Assembly (NCBI GenBank): GCA_032718475.1
Contig: JAUCBJ010003951.1
Location: forward strand, 1 to 22,949
Direction of reading: 5' to 3'
Length of the DNA stretch: 22,949 nucleotides
Origin: Nemertoderma westbladi
Taxonomy: Eukaryota > Xenacoelomorpha > Nemertodermatida > Nemertodermatidae
A program made the position numbers and the translations under genes. This document shows positions 8,070 to 14,954 of the stretch, piece after piece (position 1 is the stretch's first letter; the number at the start of each line of letters is the position of its first letter). The notes beneath the pieces were generated by a model. That model saw only the letters and a program-made list of their open reading frames with translations, was not told where the DNA came from and made no database searches.

Positions 8070-9435
8070 ACACAATAAATTCATCTGCTTCGAATGTTTC
8101 AGGCGCTTTCTGACTCCGTTCCGTAACGTTGATAGTCAGTTCAAGGACCGCGCTCTGACCAAACTCAGCCTAAGAGACTCAGCTGCGGAGAAGCTAAACA
8201 GCGCGGGATTTGCCCTTTTCCAGGACGTTTGTATACAGAACTTACATTCATCTGTTATACAAAGACCCCGAATACCCACGGGTTATTCTGTCGTGGAAGT
8301 TCAGACAGTGGGTCCGCTTGCGGAGACAGCCGCACCTACCTCAGCTATGCAATTGGAAGACGAACCAATATGCTTAGAATCTGAGGCGATTCAGCCTACA
8401 GCGCCCCGGAGCAGCGATAACGACTACGTCTTAGAGTGGTATCAAGGTCCACAATGTCTCACCGCATACGATTATCGACACGCCAACTATGTTTCTCGAA
8501 AACGTTGTCGATTATGCGCATCGAGAGACCATTTCACCCCTATGGACTCAGACGTACCCTGCTCCTATTTCCACGAACAACCGATGATGGAGATCTATTG
8601 TGCGTATTGCAGACTTAATAACTCGCACATTTTTGAAGTCTGCCCCCAATTTATGACTCAATGCCACCACTGTCAACTTAAAGGACATGCCAGTTATAAT
8701 TGCCCCTTTAATCGCGAATTAGAAAGCGTAGATGAGATGATTACCCTGCGATACATCCGAGCTTGGGAAGCGAACGCGGATTTACATTGTGAGTCCCGCC
8801 ATCGCTATTACCCTGGACGCTCTTACGAGGGAGTTTACGCGTTCCATCCTTATTTATTCGCGTCTGTGGAACAAAAAACACGCACACCGAGTTACGAACT
8901 AATGAAGCATGTTGGTGAGTGTATTTCCACCAAATTTGTTCGAAAATATCTCAGGAACGTCAATCCTAATGATATTACTTCATACCATTTGATCAATTTC
9001 ATCCGTCAAGACCCTGAGTATGGCGATTTATTTATCAACTCGCACCCTGAGTTACAGGAAGTATCTCGACGGCCCTACGAATATCGAGCCCGAGAACGCG
9101 AGCTGGAAAGAACCATTAAACCGAGGAGGTTTCTCACCACTCACGGTCCACCTACCGCTATTGTCCAGACGACCCGTCAAGGACCCGTAGGAGCTGCTGT
9201 CCTAAGACGCGCCCTAAAGGCCGTTAGACCTCGCTCCACTGAAGTTGATATCGATCAACCAGGTACCTCGACCGGCGGATACACCGATCGTAATCCTAAA
9301 CCTTCTGATGCAATTGTATTGCACCCTTCACCCAGGAGTTACAGCCCTCCTAGTAAAGTGGCTCGCCCCAAAGAGAAAAGGACTCTTGCTAGCCTCAAAA
9401 AACTGCGTAAACGCCGTCCGCGTAAGAAAGACTAA
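8059..9435 (+). CDS. CCHC zinc-knuckle protein with basic tail, second frame (possible +1 frameshift product)
   Basis: The frame is open from 8059 to 9435 (458 codons plus stop), but its first ATG is at 8347. The 96 codons before that ATG contain no stop and read like protein, including FICFECFRRF just after the overlap. This favours a +1 frameshift or a splice joining it to the upstream frame; initiation at 8347 is the alternative and would give 362 residues. Counting from the GTG at 8293, zinc-binding motifs lie at 72-90 (CX2CX4HX9C), 103-117 (CX2CX5HX4C) and 124-137 (CHHCQLKGHASYNC, the classical CX2CX4HX4C knuckle). A disordered proline/serine-rich region follows, and the last 25 residues are strongly basic (KLRKRRPRKKD). 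CCHC knuckles and basic tails bind single-stranded RNA or DNA in nucleocapsids (family knowledge). No protease, RT or integrase follows within the window. Confidence 0.75.
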   Translation, partial: PPDEHNKFICFECFRRFLTPFRNVDSQFKDRALTKLSLRDSAAEKLNSAGFALFQDVCIQNLHSSVIQRPRIPTGYSVVEVQTVGPLAETAAPTSAMQLEDEPICLESEAIQPTAPRSSDNDYVLEWYQGPQCLTAYDYRHANYVSRKRCRLCASRDHFTPMDSDVPCSYFHEQPMMEIYCAYCRLNNSHIFEVCPQFMTQCHHCQLKGHASYNCPFNRELESVDEMITLRYIRAWEANADLHCESRHRYYPGRSYEGVYAFHPYLFASVEQKTRTPSYELMKHVGECISTKFVRKYLRNVNPNDITSYHLINFIRQDPEYGDLFINSHPELQEVSRRPYEYRARERELERTIKPRRFLTTHGPPTAIVQTTRQGPVGAAVLRRALKAVRPRSTEVDIDQPGTSTGGYTDRNPKPSDAIVLHPSPRSYSPPSKVARPKEKRTLASLKKLRKRRPRKKD

Positions 9436-10906
9436 CTGTTTAGAGTATTTTTATATTTTAGAAACTGTGATTTTTATATTTTATAGACTAAAATCCCATT
9501 TTCTGGGAGCGGTGTAAAAGCTTTTGCGGAATTAGCCGGTTATTTTCCCCATAAAGTACTCTGTAGTTGGTTTAACAGGCATAAAAGGCCGTATCCTTAC
9601 TGTACTGGTGTTTTAGTGGACATAAAAAGCCATTTCTTCTGTATGTGTACTTTAGCGGACATAATTAGCAATTGTATGACGCAATGCGCTAGATCCTCTT
9701 GAAACAGTGTAGTTACTATGACGACAGCTAACAGCTGAGCTGTACACGTGTAGTTATTTCCTTGTTCTCTGGTGTTTCTTTGTTCGGTCAACCAATCAGA
9801 GCGATTCTCTTGCTTTTTGTACAGAAACCTCCGAGAAATCGCGCAATGCATTATGGGTCAATGTTTACATTTTGTCCTGAGCCTAGAAGACCGGCTTTGG
9901 AATCTCTGTGTTTTTCAGTCTTTAGCCCAACATTAGTAGGCTTAATTATAGAACGTATATCTGTTATCATTACTCACAAACCAAATTTACATTTTACCAC
10001 AATTCATAACTAATCAAACACCACATTTTTACTGCTATTTACTGTCGGTTATTCATTATATCAGTTGATGGAATATTATTATATTGGATAATATCGATAA
10101 ATTAATCATAAACCCTCAATCTTCTTGATATACTGAAGGTAAGAGAGACCGGTTACATATAACGATTGCGACTTACATTAAAGTGGTTTTGAAGTGAATC
10201 TAATGCTATTTCATAGGCACTACATGTATTGGTTGTTGTTCTCTTTATATGTGACTAAAATTAGTGAAGGTCGGCAGATCAGTGTGCAGCATTGTGCAGT
10301 ATTGTGTATGATTGTGACTGATAACAAAGCATCTCCTAAAGAATGCGCCATATACGTGAATCCATAGCCATCCCGTTGTGTCTAGTTTAAGTCATAACTC
10401 TGTTTACATATGTAGAGCGCCACGTCCTAAAGGAACTGTTAATATTTCCCGAAAGTGAATAATATTTGTCAGAGATTATATATATTACGATCAGTCGAAT
10501 AATACAGTAGGCATACACCGCAATAAGATTAAGCTTCCGAATCCAGTCTCCCGAGTATATCCAACGGGTGAATGGTCGCGCATAGACTGGCTTCGGCTAA
10601 TGTAGTGTATCAAATACTCGTCATAGGCTAAAGTCGATTTATTATCTAGAAGACATCCCAATTTGGCAGGTTAAACTGCTAAAGGTCTGAAAGCGCGAAC
10701 AAAGCTTTTGACCGAATTTCATGTGTTAAACTGTTAGCAAAACTACTTACACTGGGTTGCGGCAGCCATATTGTAAATACGTATTATCTCTAACTACAAT
10801 CGGACTGCTGCATTGCAGCTGCACATGAGAAGCTATGCTGTCTTAAAAAAAATATTTTGACACTACCATTCAATCGACAATTGGCAAACCCAATGCAGCA
10901 TGCATT
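9436..10906. other. non-coding stretch after the zinc-knuckle frame
   Basis: No supported gene. It begins with T/A-rich sequence holding two copies of TTTTTATATTTTA 22 bases apart and a small hairpin TCCCA TTTTC TGGGA near 9494, plausibly the 3' untranslated end of the upstream element. A degenerate repeat of about 40 bases covers 9574-9675. A short decamer-like run (GTGCAGCATT and variants) lies at about 10282-10321. The rest is AT-rich and shows nothing I can assign. Confidence 0.5.
9574..9675 (+). repeat. degenerate tandem repeat, about 40-base period
   Basis: Three related blocks each carry a core like GGACATAAAAAGCC: CATAAAAGGCC at 9580, CATAAAAAGCC at 9621 and CATAATTAGC at 9660. Spacings are 41 and 39. 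The blocks are separated by sequence ending in TTTTAGTGG or CTTTAGCGG. It lies just 3' of the zinc-knuckle frame. The function is unknown. Confidence 0.45.
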
Positions 10907-11250
10907 AAGAATGATATGCCAGCTTATCAACAAATTTGCACCGCCACAACTACCTATCCACCATGGCTTTTGCGAGATTATCCGCCTCTTCAAGGCCAGT
11001 GTCCTTTAAGATGCGTCTCAAGAAAGTCATGGGCTGTCCACCATGCCTATTCACTCCATGGGGCCGCCAAAGCACAAGATTGTGCACAGGCTGGACCTCT
11101 CGGCGAAAGCAATGCCTTGCAAAGCGGATGCGGCTTTGTTCAAGTATCAAGCTTGGGGGAACCAATGAGACACTTCCAATGTTATATAGTGTCTGGTTGG
11201 AGATGTGTGCATTGTACTTTGTACGAACCATTGCATACTGATGTGATTGT
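10907..11250 (-). pseudogene. 3' remnant of a LINE reverse transcriptase frame
   Basis: The minus-strand translation shows the C-terminal signature common in CR1/Jockey/RTE-like LINE proteins: a segment ending in RIRFARHCFRR, then LVLWRPHG, GQPMTFLRRILKDTGL and AMVDR. In relatives these follow the RT domain, and the final DR is followed by a conserved W-R. Here the DR is followed by a TAG (10950-10952), after which the frame resumes as LWRCKF, so the stop looks like a decay mutation. The RT core and endonuclease are absent, giving a 5'-truncated dead copy. The assignment rests on remembered family pattern; the exact clade is uncertain. Confidence 0.7.
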
Positions 11251-11280
11251 GCAATGATTTCCTCAGGAATCATTGCACAA
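11247..11280. repeat. near-perfect palindrome at the edge of the LINE remnant
   Basis: TTGTGCAATGATT is followed after eight bases by its reverse complement AATCATTGCACAA. Inner bases TCCT/AGGA also pair, with a single unpaired T. It can extrude as a hairpin of about 16 bp. It coincides with the 5' end of the recognisable LINE remnant. Confidence 0.7.
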
Positions 11281-11403
11281 CTTATATTGATAGTAACAAT
11301 GTGTTGGCAAGCTGTATTTTTCGAGGTGTTATTATTATACGTTTATTATATAGGAAGGGATCTAGGGGTCTTAACCTCGAATGATAAGTTTATTATCGTA
11401 CGT

Positions 11404-11818
11404 GTCCCGCACTTTACAGTGAAATGTCCCACACTTTACATGACTTTGCTGCACTTAAACTACTCCCCTGTTTCATTGATGTTACCTACCATCTTACTAA
11501 AGGCTAATTTATTTTCCCTACATATCTAGGAACATCACGGAACAAAAGTTTTCCCACTAACTTTACCCAATTCGCTGAACTTTAGCAATGAATTTGACAG
11601 TTGAGAATTTCACTTTCGTATGCGTCCCGCACTTTACAATTTTTTGAAGCAATAATTCTGAGACATAAACTGCTGCCGGTTTTCCAAACTGCTTTTTTTT
11701 ACTGAACCGATAATTGGTTTTTCTAAGAAACACAAGCATTATACTATTTTAGTTCATTTTCATGATGTAGAGTGCTAAAGTATGCACAAAAAGTCGTACG
11801 AATGTCCCGCACTTTACA
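11404..11818 (+). repeat. four dispersed direct copies of GTCCCGCACTTTACA
   Basis: Copies lie at 11404-11418, 11426-11440 (one change, G to A), 11624-11638 and 11804-11818, all in the same orientation. Three are preceded by TCGTACG or TCGTATG. The long spacings (about 198 and 180 bases) suggest either an eroded larger tandem unit or repeated protein-binding sites. The first two are 22 bases apart. Confidence 0.7.
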
Positions 11819-12103
11819 TGGAATGAGCCTACTCCTCCTTTAACGAAGCCCCATTCAACTCCTTTTATAAGACTGTGTACTCTATCAATGCCTCAGTGGG
11901 TTGATTCCAGTACTGCAAGGCTCAGCGCCGGGTAAGTTAACAATCTGTCAATAATAAAAATGAAAGCGAGCCGACATTTAGTCAGATCCACCAAATGGAT
12001 GGCCAAGGAGACAGACTGTCTGGATTGAGCTGATTCGAGTTAAATCGCTTCGCCAAAACGACCAAGTAGCCCATAGGAATACACTACATTTTTTTTGGTG
12101 ATT

Positions 12104-12132
12104 TTGGTCATTTTGGCCGCCAAAACGACCAA
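12104..12132. repeat. palindrome TTGGTCATTTTGGC / GCCAAAACGACCAA
   Basis: Fourteen-base arms around a single C pair with one T/C mismatch (a wobble pair in one strand's RNA). The right arm repeats a direct copy at about 12052-12066 (CGCCAAAACGACCAAG), so three related segments occur within 80 bases. It looks like a small fold-back or a remnant of terminal inverted repeats. Confidence 0.6.
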
Positions 12133-12304
12133 GTTAATGTTTATTGGGATTGGGACTGTATTTATCTATAGGACTACATTACATTGAGCGATTTCACATA
12201 CAGACATCTGGACATACCGTATGCATAGGCGTAGTCGAATACTGTTTCCTGATTGGTCCAGACTGCCAGATGAGATAGAGAGAAAAGTCATGCATGTTTT
12301 TGAG

Positions 12305-12430
12305 ATATTGCAGGGTAAATAGGGTATAACTTTTGCGTAGAGGTATAGCCTACATAGAGGCTACATGTAGGTATGTGTAGCCTACATGTAGATGCACGTG
12401 TAGGGTGAATGTAGGTAGGTGTAGGTAGGT
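12305..12430 (+). repeat. left member of an inverted repeat pair bracketing the hAT-like gene
   Basis: It contains TTTTGCGTAGAGGTATAGCC and a run of TAGGTATGTGTAGCCTACATG-like words, and matches 18463-18588 on the opposite strand almost throughout. The match starts near ATATTGCAG and ends inside TAGGTAGGTGTAG. With CAG at its outer edge it may be a terminal inverted repeat of a 6.3-kb DNA transposon. Alternatively the two copies are independent members of a dispersed family. Confidence 0.6.
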
Positions 12431-12495
12431 CTTTAAAAACAACAATGATGAATGAATAGGCCTACACGGGGTACCCGGACCCGAACTTCCTCGAT

Positions 12496-12548
12496 GAGAT
12501 GCGAATGCGGCGAACGGGGGTGGTATCCGGAACAACCATGAAGAGATG
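12496..12548 (+). repeat. minisatellite-like unit flanking the fold-back element (left)
   Basis: A GAGATGCGAATGCGGCG unit of about 47 bases is followed by a second GAGATG at 12543-12548 that touches the fold-back element. Related units occur right after the element at 13396-13436 and 13437-13477. The element therefore appears to have inserted into a short degenerate tandem array. Confidence 0.55.
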
Positions 12549-13395
12549 TACGGTGGCTGAATTGTGCCACTTAATACTTTTTTTTATTATTTTTTTTTGA
12601 AGCGACTTTTTGGTCGACCAAAAAGTACTTTTTGGTCGACCAATAAGTCGACTTTTTGGTCGACCAAAAAGTAGTTTTTGGTCGACCAAAAAGTACTTTT
12701 TGGTCGACCAAAAAGTCGACTTATTGGTCGACCAAAAAGTCGACTTATTGGTCGACCAAAAAGTACTTTTTGGTCGACCAAAAAGTCTGGAAGTATTATC
12801 CAATAGAAAACATACAACTATTTTCGAGGCAAAATCAAATTACATTAAGTGAATTAGGTGGTTATTTAAAACCGTAACACTATCATGATGAAGGATTAAT
12901 ATCCTAGGTACCGGTAGGCCTAGCGATCAATGTGTTTAACAAAGCTTTATGTACACCGGTACAGTAATTTGATTTTACCTCCAAAATAGTTATATATATG
13001 TTTTCTATTGGATAATACTTCCAGACTTTTTGGTCGACCAAAAAGTACTTTTTGGTCGACTAAAAAGTCGACTTTTTGGTCGACCAAAAAGTAGTTTTTG
13101 GTCGACCAAAAAGTACTTATTGGTCGACCAAAAAGTCGACTTTTTGGTCGACCAAAAAGTAGTTTTTGGTCGACCAAAAAGTACTTATTGGTCGACCAAA
13201 AAGTCGACTTTTTGGTCGACCAAAAAGTACTTTTTGGTCAACCAAAAAGTACTTATTGGTCGACCAAAAACTACTTTTTGGTCGAACAAAAAGTCGACTT
13301 ATTGGTCGACCAAAAAGTATTTTTTGGTCGACCAAAAAGTCGCTTCAAAAAAAATAATAAAAAAAAGTATTAAGTGGCACAATTCAGCCACCGTA
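12549..13395. mobile_element. 847-bp fold-back element with palindromic GGTCGACC arrays
   Basis: The left arm 12549-12843 and right arm 12964-13395 are inverted copies. Both ends start TACGGTGGCTGAATTGTG and run through A/T tracts into arrays of a unit with core TTTTTGGTCGACCAAAAA. The central spacer is 12844-12963. The left arm has 8 units (cores starting at 12612, 12634, 12658, 12680, 12702, 12726, 12750, 12772) and the right arm 14 (13032 to 13326). GAGATG lies directly outside both ends (12543-12548 and 13396-13401), a likely 6-bp target duplication. Arms are near-identical outside unit number, so the insertion looks recent. There is no coding capacity: long open frames here are by-products of the repeats. 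It would need a transposase from elsewhere. Confidence 0.85.
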
Positions 13396-13477
13396 GAGAT
13401 GCGCATATGGCGGGCGGTGGTACCCGAAACAACCAGGAGATGCGAATACGTCGAATGGAGGTCCCCTGAATACCCAC
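13396..13477 (+). repeat. minisatellite-like units flanking the fold-back element (right)
   Basis: Two degenerate units start GAGATGCGCATATGGCGG (13396) and GAGATGCGAATACGTCG (13437). They resemble the left-flanking unit at 12496, including GGTGGTAcCCG and AACAACCA segments, in direct orientation. Confidence 0.55.
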
Positions 13478-14067
13478 GAGACGGAGCCTATCAATACTAC
13501 AGTACTGACAAAGGAAAAAACGACTGAACGATATACCGGATACATACTGTAGATCTTATGATCCTGCGGGTTCGGGCATGGAGGCTAATGACTTTGTATG
13601 GGCCGAACGGCCCGAACCTTATGTTTCCAGTCAAGGAGGAATCGACTAACGGTTCGGGTTAGAGCTCGTCGTCGGTGTCCATGAGGGTCTGAGGATGAGT
13701 GGGTAATTCAACAAAACGCTAACAATGATACCGGACTGACTGATTGAACCAGAGTGGCGATGGTAGTCGCTGATGTATATATATTATATATATCATGTAT
13801 TGATTGTTAGTAAATATTTTTTATAGTATTTGTTTATTAAATTGTCTTCAATGTCTATATTGATAATATTGTGTGCTGTGCTGATTTTACTTATTTTTCA
13901 CTTTATAAATCTTGCTGTGGCCGTTTTAATCTACTAAACTGCCGTATCAATTTCATGATATTTTAATGGATATGCAATTTAACTTCTTCTTTCTATTAAC
14001 TTTCAATGCAATCAAATATAACTGTAAAGCTATTGACTTTCGTGTTATTGTTTTGCTGTTACTTCGA

Positions 14068-14205
14068 GATGGGATTTGAATCCCATCGGATTACTGATTA
14101 ATTCCCATCATCGAGATGGGAATACTTTATAATGAAACAGTGTGGTGGTCCGCGGGATAGTGGGAAGGGATGGGAATGTTGCTGGTTGGACCAACCAGCA
14201 ACATT
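14068..14205. repeat. cluster of three hairpins, one with a perfect 15-bp stem
   Basis: GATGGGATT-TG-AATCCCATC occupies 14068-14087, TTCCCATC-5-GATGGGAA occupies 14102-14122, and AATGTTGCTGGTTGG-A-CCAACCAGCAACATT occupies 14175-14205 with only one unpaired base. The first two share the ATGGGA word, which recurs just before the third. This may be eroded or miniature inverted-repeat sequence. Confidence 0.7.
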
Positions 14206-14664
14206 GTGATTCCATCTATAGGGCAAATTTTTAAAGTGTATATTTTACTTTCTCCAGCCTTCATGTACGTTCCACTTGGTAAAAAAAAATATATAAATAA
14301 AAAAAAATTAAAAAATAATAATTTTGTGAACTTGCTCAATCTCCTAAAAGTTTCCAGAATTTCTAGAATATACCGCATAATGTTCAAAAGCGTGGATTTT
14401 AGTTGTTTGGCATTTTATCACATAACGTCATTATGTTTTACAGTTATAGGATGTTTTACATAATGATGGTACCATTTAATACCATTCTGCTAAGTAGGGC
14501 ATGTACGCCGAAAGCATTTAGCGCACAATTTTTTCAGATACACAATACAGATTTACAATACAGATAAGAGATAGGGCCTACCGGTAATAAGCCTCCTGCC
14601 AGCCTGCTCCTACTTGGTGTGCTTAGGCCAGTTGCCAGTAGGCAGGCAGGTAGGTGGTAGGAGA

Positions 14665-14800
14665 TTTCGCGCAGTATTTCTGCTGCGCGTGCCAATCTCG
14701 TGCAGTTTTTCTGCTGCGCACGCGGATTTTGCACTGTTTTTGACTGGCACGCGCACTTTTTTTTCTGCGCCGTGTCGCGTTCGGCGCACCAAAAAAATCA
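14665..14800 (+). repeat. GC-rich degenerate tandem repeat, about 32-base period
   Basis: Blocks of the type CGTGCAGTTTTTCTGCTGCG recur at about 14665, 14697 and 14728, with a more diverged block after 14757. Each mixes GCGC/GCAC words with a T tract. The local base composition contrasts with the AT-rich flanks. Confidence 0.45.
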
Positions 14801-14954
14801 CTTAGCAGAAGGGATTTAATATAGGTTAACTCTGATGTCTGCAGTCTGTAGTTTTCACAGTTGGCTTGTAACGTAATTCATTGTACTGCAGTATTATCCA
14901 TATATAAATTATATATATAAAGTTACTGTTAAATTTTTATCTTTACCACTACTT

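Larger units (their letters stand above)
11281..12304. other. non-coding stretch with repeated 15-bp word
   Basis: No gene is supported. It contains four direct copies of GTCCCGCACTTTACA (annotated separately) and, near 12050-12132, two copies of CGCCAAAACGACCAAGT, the second forming one arm of a palindrome. Otherwise it is unremarkable AT-rich sequence. Confidence 0.5.
13478..14954. other. non-coding stretch between fold-back element and transposase gene
   Basis: No gene is supported. It contains GGTTCGGG/CCCGAACC words near 13570-13670, an alternating TA palindrome near 13771-13797, a cluster of hairpins at 14068-14205, an A/T-rich run near 14280-14330, and a GC-rich degenerate tandem repeat at 14665-14800. 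The 150 bases before the transposase ATG are AT-rich and may include its promoter, but I cannot define a site. Confidence 0.5.

Noticed and set aside
6070-10500. LTRs around the two-frame element
   Set aside because: No long direct repeat was found between the leader and the downstream sequence; only short shared words such as GCGGAATT.
12612-13333. CRISPR-like array
   Set aside because: Units are palindromic, spacers are only short linkers, and the array is inverted within a transposable element of eukaryotic DNA.
12587-13527. Several overlapping open frames on both strands encoding repeats like VDQKVLFGRP
   Set aside because: They are by-products of the palindromic GGTCGACC array, which has few stops in any frame, and carry no independent sign of coding.
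14068-14087. GGATTTGAATCCC resembling a tRNA T-arm
   Set aside because: No A-box, acceptor stem or anticodon arm is found around it; it is part of a simple hairpin.
14534-14805. Short frames on both strands in the GC-rich repeat
   Set aside because: Explained by the degenerate tandem repeat; no start context, domain or conservation to support them.
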